This document shows, in pieces, positions 39,630-49,013 of a stretch of DNA of 64,000 nt. Origin of the DNA: CAVRAW01 sp963716135 (GTDB taxonomy: Bacteria > Planctomycetota > Planctomycetia > Pirellulales > JADZDJ01); contig OY970289.1 in assembly GCA_963716135.1 (NCBI GenBank), positions 1,054,001-1,118,000 on the forward strand. Reading direction: 5' to 3'. The translations under genes were made by a program, and so were the position numbers. Position 1 is the stretch's first letter. Each line of letters opens with the position of its first letter. Below the pieces are notes generated by a model, which ran no database searches, was not told the DNA's origin, and saw nothing but the letters and a program-made list of their open reading frames with translations.

Positions 39630-40769
39630 CTACTTTACTTGCAGCATCCGTTCCAGCGCCACCAGCGCATGATGCGCGATCTCTGGCTCCACTTTGATCA
39701 CGTTCACCGGCGTGCCTTGGGCCAGGTTTTCCAGCGCCCAACAGAGATGCGCCAGATCGATGCGATACATCGTCGCGCACATGCACACCACCGGCGAAAG
39801 AAAGTGGATTTCCTGTTCGGGATGCTGGTGCTTTAGCCGGTTGACCAGGTGCAATTCGGTGCCGATGGCCCATTTCGTCCCGGCCGGCGCCTCTTCGACC
39901 GTGCGGATGATCTTGCTCGTGCTGCCGCTCAGTTCGCTCTTATCCACCACTTCCATGGGGCATTCCGGATGCACCAGCACCTTGATGCCTGAATATTTCG
40001 CCCGAAACGCATCGACGTGCTCGGGCCGAAACATCGCATGCACGCTGCAATGCCCTTGCCACAGGAGCACCTTGGCGTTTTCAATCGCTTGCCGCGTGTT
40101 TCCGCCCAACGGCTCGGCATGCGGATTCCAGAGCGCCATTTCCGCCAGCGGAATGCCCATCGCCTTGGCCGTGTTTCGTCCCAGATGCTGATCGGGGAAG
40201 AACAGCACTCGTTTGGTGCGCTTAAAGGCCCACTGCAATACGGCGGCCGCGTTGCTGGAGGTACAGACAATTCCGCCGTGCCGCCCGCAGAACGCTTTCA
40301 AGTTCGCCGCCGAGTTGATATACGTCACCGGCGTGATGTCGCCCGTGTCGATTACTTCGGCGAGCTCTTGCCAGCAGCTTTCCACTTGATCGATCGCCGC
40401 CATGTCGGCCATCGAGCAGCCGGCGGCCATGTCGGGCAGCACCACGGTGACGCGCTGGCCGCCGCGTTCGGCCAACTTGTCCGGCCGGTTGGCGACGATG
40501 TCAGCCGTCTCCGCCATGAAATGCACGCCGCAAAAAGCGATGTAGCGGCAATCCTTGCTATCCGCCGCCATGCGGCTCAATTGGTAGCTATCGCCTTGGA
40601 GATCGGATAGCGCGATCACCTCGTCCTGCTGATAGTGATGGCCCAGGATTAACAGCCGCGAGCCCATCTCCGCGCGCACCGCGTTAATCCGCTGCGTAAG
40701 CTCATCGTTCGACAAGCCCCGATAGGGCTTGAATTCCAGCGGCGCGAGAGTGGCTGTGCCAGTTGTCAT
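39630..40769 (-). CDS. nadA: Quinolinate synthase
   Basis: 379 residues, intact. A [4Fe-4S] enzyme condensing iminoaspartate (from NadB) with dihydroxyacetone phosphate to quinolinate. Motifs: LGHHYQQDEVIALSD, CGVHFMAETADI (cluster Cys), AGCSMADMA, CTSSNAAAVLQWA, HPECPMEVVD and CMCATMYRIDLAHLCWALENL (late cluster Cys). The length suits the longer NadA class. Its partner nadB is 38 kb away, so the pathway genes are not an operon. The divergent upstream gap holds a candidate promoter for the ABM gene. Confidence 0.96.
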   Translation of the reverse strand: MTTGTATLAPLEFKPYRGLSNDELTQRINAVRAEMGSRLLILGHHYQQDEVIALSDLQGDSYQLSRMAADSKDCRYIAFCGVHFMAETADIVANRPDKLAERGGQRVTVVLPDMAAGCSMADMAAIDQVESCWQELAEVIDTGDITPVTYINSAANLKAFCGRHGGIVCTSSNAAAVLQWAFKRTKRVLFFPDQHLGRNTAKAMGIPLAEMALWNPHAEPLGGNTRQAIENAKVLLWQGHCSVHAMFRPEHVDAFRAKYSGIKVLVHPECPMEVVDKSELSGSTSKIIRTVEEAPAGTKWAIGTELHLVNRLKHQHPEQEIHFLSPVVCMCATMYRIDLAHLCWALENLAQGTPVNVIKVEPEIAHHALVALERMLQVK

Positions 40770-40817
40770 CGTGTAACTAATTATAGAGTTCGCCGCGGCG
40801 CACGACGACTAACCCAC

Positions 40818-40847
40818 CTGACATTTACCGGCCACGACGGCTAGAAT
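40818..40847 (+). promoter_or_regulatory. Candidate sigma-70 promoter for the ABM gene
   Basis: CTGACA, an 18-nt spacer and TAGAAT, five of six matches in each box, 55 nt before the ATG at 40902. Confidence 0.5.
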
Positions 40848-40901
40848 CTATGGGGTTCCCATTGCTTTTCTGCCATTGCGTTCTGCATTCAGTGTGCCGC
40901 C

Positions 40902-41195
40902 ATGCTTTACCTCAACCACTGGCTTACGGTGAAAGACCCCGCCACAGTCGACCAGGTGCGCAGCCTGCTGGCCGAGGCCGCGCGCCTTTCGCGGCAAGAG
41001 CCCGGCTGCCAGCGGTTTGAAGTTTATCAATCGAACAACGATCCCACCCGATTCCTGCTGCAAGAGCATTGGCAATCGCAAGCCGCCGTCGACAAGCACC
41101 GGACCGCCCAAGCGTATACCACCATTTACCAGCCGCAAGTGATGCCGCTCGTGAACCGCGAACCTCACCCCTCGACGCTGGTGTCGGAACTCTAG
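40902..41195 (+). CDS. ABM-family (antibiotic biosynthesis monooxygenase) protein
   Basis: 97 residues of the ferredoxin-like ABM/quinol-monooxygenase fold: LNHWLTVKDPATVDQVRSLL, EPGCQRFEVYQSNNDPTRFL, EHWQSQAAVDKHRTAQAYTT. Many members are cofactor-free monooxygenases or heme-degrading enzymes; others have no known activity. It is followed by an AGACATTAGAC word tract and then trpG/pabA. Confidence 0.85.
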   Translation: MLYLNHWLTVKDPATVDQVRSLLAEAARLSRQEPGCQRFEVYQSNNDPTRFLLQEHWQSQAAVDKHRTAQAYTTIYQPQVMPLVNREPHPSTLVSEL

Positions 41196-41231
41196 ATCAG
41201 ACAACAGACCTGAGACATTAGACATTCTCCC
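41196..41231 (+). repeat. AGACATTAGAC word tract
   Basis: Short degenerate repeat of CAGAC/GAGACATTAGACATT units between the ABM gene and trpG/pabA, leaving no ribosome site before the GTG start. Confidence 0.4.
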
Positions 41232-41831
41232 GTGATCCTGATCATCGATAATTACGACTCCTTCACCTACAACCTGGTGCAGCGCATCGGCGAGATCGAT
41301 CCGGCGCTCGACGTGCGGGTGTTCCGCAACGATCAGATCACGCTGGAGGAAATCGAACGCCTGGGGCCCTCGCACTTGATCATCTCCCCCGGCCCCTGCA
41401 CCCCCAGCGAAGCCGGCATTTCTTGCGCTGCGGTCACCAAATTCTCCGGCCGGCTGCCGATCCTCGGCGTGTGCCTGGGGCATCAGGCCATCGGCCAGGC
41501 GACCGGCGGCAAAATCGTTCGCGCCAAACGCCTCATGCACGGCAAAGTTGACCGCATCCACCACAACAACAAAGATCTGTTCGAGGGATTGCCCAACCCG
41601 CTGGAAGCCACGCGCTACCACAGCTTGGTGATCCAGCCCGACACACTTTCGCCCGATTACGAGGTAACCGCCTGGGCGGAAGCGCCGGACGGGGGCCGCG
41701 AAATCATGGCCGTCCGCCACAAGCAACATCCCACATTCGGCCTGCAGTTCCATCCCGAAAGTTTTCTGACCCTAAGCGGCGTCGATATTCTCCGTCATTT
41801 TTTGGAAGTGCCGTCTCCGCTTGCGGTATAG
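41232..41831 (+). CDS. pabA: Glutamine amidotransferase of anthranilate/aminodeoxychorismate synthase
   Basis: 199 residues, intact, GTG start. Class I amidotransferase supplying ammonia to the chorismate-using partner: DNYDSFTYNLVQ, SPGPCTPSEAG, nucleophile Cys in GVCLGHQAIG, and the His-Glu pair in FGLQFHPESF. The sequence alone cannot separate TrpG from PabA, and one protein often serves both. No component I gene is in the window. It lies 12 nt before moeA. Confidence 0.92.
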   Translation: MILIIDNYDSFTYNLVQRIGEIDPALDVRVFRNDQITLEEIERLGPSHLIISPGPCTPSEAGISCAAVTKFSGRLPILGVCLGHQAIGQATGGKIVRAKRLMHGKVDRIHHNNKDLFEGLPNPLEATRYHSLVIQPDTLSPDYEVTAWAEAPDGGREIMAVRHKQHPTFGLQFHPESFLTLSGVDILRHFLEVPSPLAV

Positions 41832-41843
41832 CATGCGAACTCT

Positions 41844-43094
41844 ATGCTCTCCGTTTCCGAAGCTCTCGCGCAAGTTCTCCAGCACGCAAAACCGCTGTCG
41901 CCGACGGAAACAGCGCTGGCCAACGCCACCGGCCTGATTCTCGCCGAAGACATCGCCAGCGACGTCGACAGCCCGCCCCACGACAAATCGATCGTCGATG
42001 GCTACGCCGTGCGCAGCGCGGATCTGAAAGACGGCCGGGCGGAACTGAAATTGCTGGAAGAAATTGTCGCCGGGGCTGTTCCCACGCGCGCGGTTACCGC
42101 GGGCAACGCTTCACGCATCATGACCGGCGCCCCCATGCCCGACGGCGCGGATTCCGTCGTGATGATCGAGCGCACCGAATTTACCCCCCTCTCCTCTGGG
42201 AGAGGGGTCGGGGGTGAGGGTGCCCTCGGCGCCGTCCGCATCCATGACGAACGATTCCGAGCAGGCCAAAACCTCATGCGCCGTGGCGTATCGCTGCGCA
42301 AGGGCGACGTCGTTCTCAATAGCGGCGCGGTGCTGGGTCCTGCTGAAATCGGCCTGTTGGCCGAGGTCGGCCGCGCGCGAGTGCGCGCCATCGGGCCGAT
42401 TCTCGTCGGGATTCTTTCCACCGGCAACGAACTGGTGCCTGCGCACGAAATCCCCGGCCCCGGCCAGATTCGCAATTCCAACGGCCCCTTGCTAACTTCC
42501 GCCTGCCGCCGCGTCGGCGCGGTGCCGATCGACCTGGGCATTGGCCGCGACGACGCCGACCAACTGCGCCAACTGATCACCGCCGCTTTGGAGTGCGACA
42601 TCGTGGTGATCTCCGGCGGCGTGTCGGCCGGCGTGCTGGACCTGGTTCCTGGCGTGCTAGCCGAACTTGGCGTCCGCCAGGTGTTCCACAAAATCAATCT
42701 GAAACCGGGCAAGCCGCTCTGGTTCGGCGTGCACGAAGCGGACCCGCGCCGCTCGCTGGTCTTCGCCCTGCCCGGCAATCCGGTCAGCACCTTGGTCTGC
42801 TTCACGCTATTCGTGAAGCCGGCGATTCTCCGGATGCTTGGTCGACCTTCGGATCAATCCTATTTGGTTCTCAACGCGCAGTTCGCGCGCGATTTTGCGC
42901 ATCGCGGCGACCGGCCCACCTACCACCCCGCTGTGCTGATCGCTTCCGATGCGGGCGCCACGATCAATCCAACGCCGTGGCAAGGCTCGGCCGATCTGCG
43001 CGGACTGATCGCCGCCAACGCCTTGGCAATTTTTCCAGCCGGCGACCACAGCTATCGGGCGGGAGACGTGATCGAAGCAATGCCGATGCTGTGA
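41844..43094 (+). CDS. moeA: Molybdopterin molybdenumtransferase with inserted palindrome
   Basis: 416 residues. Inserts molybdate into adenylated molybdopterin. Motifs: PHDKSIVDGYAVRSADL, TGAPMPDGADSVVMIE, LSTGNELV, ISGGVSAGVLDLVPGVL and FALPGNPVSTLVCF. Between VMIERTE and VRIHDERF, about 17 residues (FTPLSSGRGVGGEGALG, about 112-129) are encoded by a CCCCTCTCC/GGGAGAGGGG palindrome read in frame; this lies in a loop where family members vary. No other molybdenum-cofactor gene is in the window. Confidence 0.94.
   Translation: MLSVSEALAQVLQHAKPLSPTETALANATGLILAEDIASDVDSPPHDKSIVDGYAVRSADLKDGRAELKLLEEIVAGAVPTRAVTAGNASRIMTGAPMPDGADSVVMIERTEFTPLSSGRGVGGEGALGAVRIHDERFRAGQNLMRRGVSLRKGDVVLNSGAVLGPAEIGLLAEVGRARVRAIGPILVGILSTGNELVPAHEIPGPGQIRNSNGPLLTSACRRVGAVPIDLGIGRDDADQLRQLITAALECDIVVISGGVSAGVLDLVPGVLAELGVRQVFHKINLKPGKPLWFGVHEADPRRSLVFALPGNPVSTLVCFTLFVKPAILRMLGRPSDQSYLVLNAQFARDFAHRGDRPTYHPAVLIASDAGATINPTPWQGSADLRGLIAANALAIFPAGDHSYRAGDVIEAMPML
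42184..42226 (+). repeat. In-frame CCCCTCTCC/GGGAGAGGGG palindrome in moeA
   Basis: Hairpin CCCCTCTCC-TCT-GGGAGAGGGG followed by TCGGGGGTGAGGG. This is a widespread dispersed-repeat word in bacteria, recalled from other genomes rather than searched here. Confidence 0.7.
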
Positions 43095-43169
43095 TCGCGT
43101 CCGGGCCGCCGCATCCTCGCAGCAGATTCGCTCTGGCTTCAATCGCCACTGCGCTCTACGCTATCGCGC

Positions 43170-44871
43170 ATGGCATCCTCGATTGCTGATCCAAAAAGTC
43201 GCGGGCGCAGCCGACCCGGAACTGTTCCGGCGCCGCAGCGCACTATGCTCGACCGCCTGGAATCCACGCTCTGGGCTCGGGCTGCTCGGCAGTTTGCTAG
43301 TCTATGCTTCCTTGCCGCCGCTAGATTTATGGCCGCTGGCGTGGATCGCGCCTGCGCCGTGGCTCCTGCTCGTTCGTCAGCCTGAGCTAACAGGTCGCCG
43401 ACCGTATCGGGCGCTGTGGCTGGCCGGGTTCGTCTTTTGGCTGGCAGCGATTCAATGGCTGCGCCTGCCGCATTGGACAACGTATTTCGGCTGGTTGGCG
43501 CTGTCATTCTATCTGGCGTTTTATCTGCCGGTGTTCGTGGCGCGTAGCGCGTGTCGCGGTGCAGCAATTCAACATCTCCATCGTCCTTGCCGCGCCCGTT
43601 GTCTGGACTGGCTTGGAACTGGCCCGCGGCCATCTACTCAGCGGCTTCACGATGGCGAGCCTTTCGCACACGCAAGTCCACTGGCCGGTCGTTCTGCAAG
43701 CCGCCGATATCTTCGGCGACTACGCCATCAGCGGATTGGTCGTGTTTGTCGCTGCCTGCGTGGCGCGGATGATTCCCTGGCGCGGCGAGCGATTGGCGTT
43801 GTGGCCTGTTGCGCCGCTTGCATTGGTCATGGCAATGACAATTTGGTACGGCCAAACGCGCCTGTCCGGCGGGCACACGCGTCCCGGCCCGACCGTCGCA
43901 TTGATTCAAGGCTCCATCGACGTCGAACTCAAGGCCGACGAATCGCAACTCAACCATGTGCTCGATGAATATCTGCAGCTCACGAAGACCGCGCTCGTGC
44001 AGCCGAAAAAGCTCGACCTGCTGGTCTGGCCGGAGACGATGTTCCGCTATCCGCTGCTCACGTTTGCGGCCGACTTCAAACCGCCGGCCGATTGGACCAT
44101 GTCGCCGGAGGAGCGGGCCAAGCTCAGCCTGAAAAACCTGACCGACCTGCAAAACCTTTTCCGCTTGCAGGTGGAAAACGCGCACCAGTGGCCATTGCCC
44201 CCGCCGCTGCTTTTGGGCATCGATGCCGCTTATTACACGAACCAGGGGTATGAGGTTTTCAACAGCGCGCTATTTGTCGATCCGCAGGGCGCGCCGATGG
44301 CGCGGTACGACAAAATGCACCCCGTGATGTTCGGCGAATACATCCCGCTAGCCGACTACTTCCCATTCCTGTACCGCATCACGCCCTTGACCGGCGGTTT
44401 GACCGCGGGCCGCGAAGCCGTTTCGCAAAAGATCGGCGACGTGCGCTACGCCCCCAACATTTGCTACGAAACGGTCATCCCGCATCTGATCCGCCGGCAG
44501 GTGCTCTCGCTGCGCACAAAGGTGAAGAGCCCGACGTGCTGGTGAATTTGACCAACGACGGGTGGTTCCGCGGCTCCAGCGAGCTCGACATGCACCTGGC
44601 CTGCGGCGCGCTGCGCGCGATCGAAATGCGCAAGCCCCTGGTGATCGCGGCCAACACGGGCTTCTCGGCCTCGATCTCCAGCGACGGCCGCATCGTGGAG
44701 CAAGGCAAACGCCGCGCGCCGGATGTTCTCATTGCCGAAGTGCAACTCGACACCCGCCACAGCTTTTATTTGGACCACGGCGACTGGTTTTCGGGAATCT
44801 GCCTGGCGGCATGCGGCGTTCTTGTAATCGCGGGGGTCTGGAGCCGCCGGCCGCGCGCCACCGACGATTGA
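43170..44871 (+). CDS. lnt: Apolipoprotein N-acyltransferase (three frameshifts)
   Basis: About 567 residues. Adds the third acyl chain to lipoproteins at the inner membrane. N-terminal membrane helices (LGLLGSLLVYASLPPLDLWP, LWLAGFVFWLAAIQWLRLPH) are followed by a nitrilase domain with the triad: Glu in LLVWPETMF, Lys in RYDKMHPVMFGEYIP, Cys in APNICYETVIP, plus LVNLTNDGWFRGSSE. Shifts occur near 43273-43275 (GGG; two G give STLWLGLLGS), 43540-43552 and 44511-44520 (one base missing before HKGEEPDVLVNL). The start may be 43170 or the ATG at 43245. Its lipoprotein substrates would include the PEGA protein. Confidence 0.9.
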
Positions 44872-45202
44872 CCTCGGACGGCTGGAAAAGTAGGCCGAAT
44901 ATTCGGTACGCCGGGCGCTCCCGAAGGTCCCCAAGCTACCGATCTTACGCCGATTCGATTGACCCCTCTTTTCACCGTAACTATACTGAAACTGTCACGT
45001 TCGGGAGCTTATCTCCTGGCAGGTTAGGAACTTTCGTCCCAGCCGACCGGCGCGGAGGCACTGCGACGGCAGGGGTAGATTGTCGCCCGGCTCGTCGTCC
45101 CGCATTCGCGCCACTGGATGTCGCCTGAGATCAGCGTGGGACACGCATGCCGCGGCCAAATTTTCGCGCCACTGCCCCCCGCCGCGGCGTGAGGAGAGGT
45201 AC
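44872..45202. other. Gene-free leader region of the mre cluster
   Basis: Holds a strong sigma-70-like promoter at 44959-44987 and about 215 nt of leader before the first gene, ending with the ribosome site GAGGAGAGG. No other feature is seen. Confidence 0.6.
44959..44987 (+). promoter_or_regulatory. Sigma-70-like promoter upstream of the mre cluster
   Basis: TTGACC, an exact 17-nt spacer and TATACT; each box has five of six consensus bases. It is the best promoter match noticed in the window. Confidence 0.62.
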
Positions 45203-46057
45203 ATGAACTTAATCGGCAAAATCTTCATCGTGCTCATTTTCGTTATGAGCCTGATGTTCGCCACCTTTTCCATCATGGTGTACACCACGCATGTGAATTG
45301 GCGCCAGGAAATCGTTCGCACTCCGTCCGAAACGCGCGGCACGCAGCAGCCCGGCTACAAGTATCAGCTCGAGCAAGCTCGCGCGGAAAGCGCCCGGCTG
45401 AACGACGAGATTAGCTCGCTCAACACGCAACTCAATGCCGAAAAGGCCGCCAAAATTCAAGCCCTGGCCAAAAGCGAAGCCACGATTCAGGCCCTGAGCG
45501 CCGAAAAGAAGACCGCTGACGATCAGCTCAAGGCCAAGGAAACTGAACTGGCCGCGAACACCGAAACCTTGCGGGCCACTCAGGCCAATTTGTCGAACCT
45601 GACTGGCGAAGTGAAAAAGCTCCGCGACGAGGTTGCCGACGCCCAGCGTGAAACCGACGAGCAAATCAAAAAGGCTACCAGCCTGACCGATAAATTGGCG
45701 ATCGCCACCGGCCAACTTGCCGTGCTAAAAGAACGCAACGAACAGTTGGCCATCGACGTCACCAAGGCAAAGCAACTTTTGCCTAAAGGCGTGACGCTCG
45801 AAATGCCCATTGATGCCAGCACCGTCAAAGTTTCCGGCCAGATCGCCGCCGTCTCGCGCACCAAAGTCGAACTTTCCATCGGTTCCGACGACGGCGTGCG
45901 CGTGGGCCAGGATCTCGATATCTATCGCGGCGATAAATACGTCGGCCGCGTGAAGATCATCGACGTCCGGCCCGACAACTCCGTCGGAAGCATCCTGACC
46001 GAATACCAGCAACTTCCCATCCAGCGGGGCGACAATGTCGCAAGCAACCTTAAGTGA
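45203..46057 (+). CDS. Membrane-anchored coiled-coil protein
   Basis: 284 residues. N-terminal hydrophobic segment IFIVLIFVMSLMFATFSIMVY (about 7-27), a long Ala/Glu/Lys coiled coil (about 50-205), then a small beta domain (VKVSGQIAAVSRTKVELSIG, GVRVGQDLDIYRG, YVGRVKIIDV). I do not recognise a named family; the shape recalls MreC-like or periplasmic scaffold proteins. The start is fixed by GAGGAGAGG six bases upstream. It is first in a cluster with a single-TM protein and mreBCD-pbp2, so a cell-shape or envelope role is likely by context. Confidence 0.75.
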   Translation: MNLIGKIFIVLIFVMSLMFATFSIMVYTTHVNWRQEIVRTPSETRGTQQPGYKYQLEQARAESARLNDEISSLNTQLNAEKAAKIQALAKSEATIQALSAEKKTADDQLKAKETELAANTETLRATQANLSNLTGEVKKLRDEVADAQRETDEQIKKATSLTDKLAIATGQLAVLKERNEQLAIDVTKAKQLLPKGVTLEMPIDASTVKVSGQIAAVSRTKVELSIGSDDGVRVGQDLDIYRGDKYVGRVKIIDVRPDNSVGSILTEYQQLPIQRGDNVASNLK

Positions 46058-46358
46058 AGACGATCGTGGCGTGTACTTGCCGAAGCAGTCGGCAAATATC
46101 TACACGATGCTGTTGATCCTCACGTTCCTGGCCATCACCATTGGCTGCCTGTTTTTGTATTTAGAGATGCGCGAATACGGCATGAGCATCAAGGTCTCCG
46201 GCGATGCCAAGGTGCCCCCGCCCCCGCCGCCGAAGGAAGCTCCTGAACCGGAGCCGGTCGCGACCCCTGAAAACCCCAACGGCTACAATTTCCGCCTCCA
46301 CGAACCGATCGCGCATTGGTCCCCCTTCGATCCAATCAAGTTTGCTTTGAATGTTTAG
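46035..46358 (+). CDS. Single-TM protein with Pro-rich segment
   Basis: 107 residues, overlapping the coiled-coil gene by 23 nt. One membrane helix (YTMLLILTFLAITIGCLFLYL, about 23-43), then VPPPPPPKEAPEPEPV and a short tail. No family recognised. The tight overlap suggests it functions with the coiled-coil protein. mreB begins 72 nt downstream. Confidence 0.72.
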   Translation: MSQATLSEDDRGVYLPKQSANIYTMLLILTFLAITIGCLFLYLEMREYGMSIKVSGDAKVPPPPPPKEAPEPEPVATPENPNGYNFRLHEPIAHWSPFDPIKFALNV

Positions 46359-46430
46359 CCCCGGCCCCTAGGCTGGGCACGTCGCTCGGAGTGCGACGTA
46401 CCACCGAATAACCTTTAACTGCGAGCAAGG

Positions 46431-47505
46431 ATGCTCTCCCGTCTCTCCGCACTGCTGCGTTGCGATCTGGCCATCGACCTGGGCACCGCCGCCACGCGCA
46501 TGGCCCTGCCCGGCCAGGGCATCGTGCTCGACGAGCCGTCCGTCGTCGCCGTCGCGCGCACCAACAATCGCATCCTCTCCGGCGGCTGCGCCGTGGGCCA
46601 TCTCGCGCCAGATGTCGGGCCGCACTCCTGAATCGGTCAGCGTCGTTCGGCCGCTGGCCGCCGGCGTGATTACCGACTTCCAACTCTGCGAGGCGATGCT
46701 GCGCTATTTCCTGCGCAAAGTGCGGCCGGTGCGCTTCGGCCTGCGTCCGCGCTTGCTGATGGCCGCCCCCAGTGGGCTTACGCCCGTCGAAAAGCGCGCT
46801 TTGCTCACCAGCGCCCATCGCGCCGGGGCCGGCCAGGTGCTCCTGATCAGCGTCGCCCAAGCCGCGGCGATTGGCGTTGGCCTGCCCGTCGCCGAGCCGG
46901 TGGCCAGCATGGTCATCGATATCGGCGCCGGCGCAACCGAAGTCGCCGTGATTAGCCTTGGCGACGTGGTCGCACGCCATGCGGTGCGCGTCGGCGGCGA
47001 CCAGATGGATCAAGCCGTCGTGGAATACCTGCGCCGTGAGTGCGGCCTGCGCATCGGCCTCTCGACCGCGGAACAACTCCGCATTGAACTTGGCTGCAAC
47101 CCAGCAACAGAAACCCAGACGCCCAGTCACTCAGACATTCCTGCTTGCCCCTCCGACGTTCGCGGCATCGACGTCACGTCCGGCCTGCCGCGGCGGATCG
47201 AAATCGGCGTGCCCGAGATGACCCAGGCGTTGGCCGACCCGCTGGAGCGCATCGTGGATTGCATCCGCGCCACGCTCGATCAGTGCAGCCCCGATCTCGT
47301 GGCCGACCTCGTAGATCGGGGCGTCGTGCTCTGCGGCGGCGGCGCGCTGTTGCGCGGACTGGATCGTTGGCTCTTCGCGCGCACCGGCCTGCCGGCCCGC
47401 GTCGCCCCCGATGCGCAAACCGCCGTCGTGCAAGGCACGCTCACTTGCCTGGAACATCTCGACACGTGGCACAGTCTGGTGGAGCGCACTGATGGCGAAC
47501 TTTGA
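46431..47505 (+). CDS. mreB: MreB actin-like rod-shape protein (frameshift)
   Basis: About 358 residues. Actin-like ATPase that positions cell-wall synthesis: phosphate-1 CDLAIDLGTAATRMAL, phosphate-2 VIDIGAGATEVAVI, adenosine loop VVLCGGGALLRGLD. The frame breaks at 46604-46608: restoring a CG dinucleotide (GCGCGC) joins GHLARQMSGRTPESVSVVRP. An unusual insertion of about 16 residues (NPATETQTPSHSDIPACPSD) after the helix AEQLRIELG is encoded by a CAG/ACCC word-like tract at 47096-47155. It overlaps mreC by 14 nt. Confidence 0.93.
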
Positions 47506-48463
47506 TCGCTCTCGAGCGAAGTGGCGATTCAGTTCGTCCGCATTGCTGCTGGCCGGGGTGCTGATGGCCGCCATGGGCCTCTCGTTTCTGCCGCCGAATC
47601 TTGTCCAATCGCTCCGCGCCGCCTGGCGCGAAACCCTCCTCCCAACACAACGCACGGTGATCGCTGCTTCAAATGTGGCCACCGTCGCCTGGGCAAAGCT
47701 GTCTTTCGCCCGCAATACGCTCCCCGATGATCAATCCCGACAGAAAATCGCCGAGTTGTCCGATCAGCTCGACCGATTGAAAACCCAATTGTTGCTGCAA
47801 GGCGCCACGGCCGACTCGCCGGGAAGCACCGGCGATGACGAGGCCGCGCCGCTCTTGCGTCCTCAACTGATTCCCGCGCACGTGCTGGGCCAGCAAGCCC
47901 AAGCATTTCTGCTGGCGCACGATCTGCTGGATGTCGGTCGTTCCCAAGGCGCGGCGCCCAACGCGCTGGTGATCGACGACGCGCCGCCGCTTGTGGATCA
48001 AGGCCGCGATGCTTCCATCCAAGCCGGCAGGCTGGTGCTGGCCGGCAATCGAGTGTGGGGCAAAGTGGCGGAGGTTGGCCCGCACACGTGCACCGTTCGG
48101 CGGATCACGGATTCCAGCTACCGCGACCTGGTGCAGTTGGCCACGCCCCGCGATGGCCGCCTCCAATTTTCGGTGCGCGGCGTCCTGGTCGGCGCCGGCC
48201 AGCATCTGTGCAAAATCGAATTGGTCAGCGCCACGGAACCCGTCGCCATGGGCGATCTGGTATTCACCGCCGACGACGGCGTTCTTAGCTCGCCGCTGTT
48301 GTATGGCAAAATCGTGCGCGTCGACCGCAAGCCTGGCGATCCGCACTGGCAAATCTGGATGGAACCGGCCGTGAAACCGACTTCGCCGCCGGCGCGCGTC
48401 GCCGTTTTGAAAATCGAACTCAACCCGGCGCGCGTCGCCGACGCAGCCACCGCCAACCACTAG
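47492..48463 (+). CDS. mreC: MreC cell-shape protein
   Basis: 323 residues, intact. Periplasmic partner of MreB/MreD that activates the PBP2-RodA machinery. N-terminal membrane helix (SSALLLAGVLMAAMGLSFLP), a short coiled coil (QKIAELSDQLDRLKTQLLLQ) and the beta-domain pair (RLVLAGNRVWGKVAEVGPHT, GDLVFTADDGVLSSPLLYGK). The ATG at 47492 lies inside the end of mreB, and the gene ends eight nt before mreD. Confidence 0.9.
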   Translation: MANFDRSRAKWRFSSSALLLAGVLMAAMGLSFLPPNLVQSLRAAWRETLLPTQRTVIAASNVATVAWAKLSFARNTLPDDQSRQKIAELSDQLDRLKTQLLLQGATADSPGSTGDDEAAPLLRPQLIPAHVLGQQAQAFLLAHDLLDVGRSQGAAPNALVIDDAPPLVDQGRDASIQAGRLVLAGNRVWGKVAEVGPHTCTVRRITDSSYRDLVQLATPRDGRLQFSVRGVLVGAGQHLCKIELVSATEPVAMGDLVFTADDGVLSSPLLYGKIVRVDRKPGDPHWQIWMEPAVKPTSPPARVAVLKIELNPARVADAATANH

Positions 48464-48470
48464 TCGATCG

Positions 48471-48975
48471 ATGTCGCCTTTATTCCTAATTCCTTTGATT
48501 TATCTCGCCAGTGCCTTGCAGACGTTGCAGGCGCCGCAATGGCAGATCGCCGGCGTGGGGCCCGACCTGATCGCCCTAACCGGCTTCACGTGGCTGGCCC
48601 TTTCAAAAAATCGATACAGCTTCGCCATCGTTGCCTTGGTCGGACTCGCCGCCGATTTCAATTCTCCCGCGCCGCTGGGATTGAGCTTGGCTGTGTACGC
48701 GATTGTCGCATATTTGCTGACTCGCCTCCGCTCGCGAATCCATTTGGACCACTTTGCCGGCCAGCTCGGCGTCATTTTCTTGGGCAGTCGCGGGCACCTG
48801 CCTGGTGCAAAGTGTTATGTTGCGAATCCTTCGGCAATCCGCGCTGCCCTGGCTGATGCTTTTGCCGCGGTCGTTATTAGTCGGTTTCTACACTGCCGGC
48901 CTGGCGATCCCGATTCTGATGCTGGCCGGCTGGCTGCGAACTCCGTCTCACACGATCGAGTTGGGCGGCGGCTGA
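48471..48975 (+). CDS. mreD: MreD membrane protein (frameshift)
   Basis: About 167 residues, five hydrophobic helices (LFLIPLIYLASALQTLQAP, DLIALTGFTWLALSKN, LPWLMLLPRSLLVGFYTAGL). The pattern and position after mreC identify it. The frame breaks at a GGG (48782-48784); removing one G gives GVIFLAVAGTCLVQSVM. An essential partner of MreC in other bacteria. Confidence 0.83.
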
Positions 48976-49013
48976 CGACTCCCCGTTCCCCACTCCCATT
49001 CCCCGCTTCCCAT

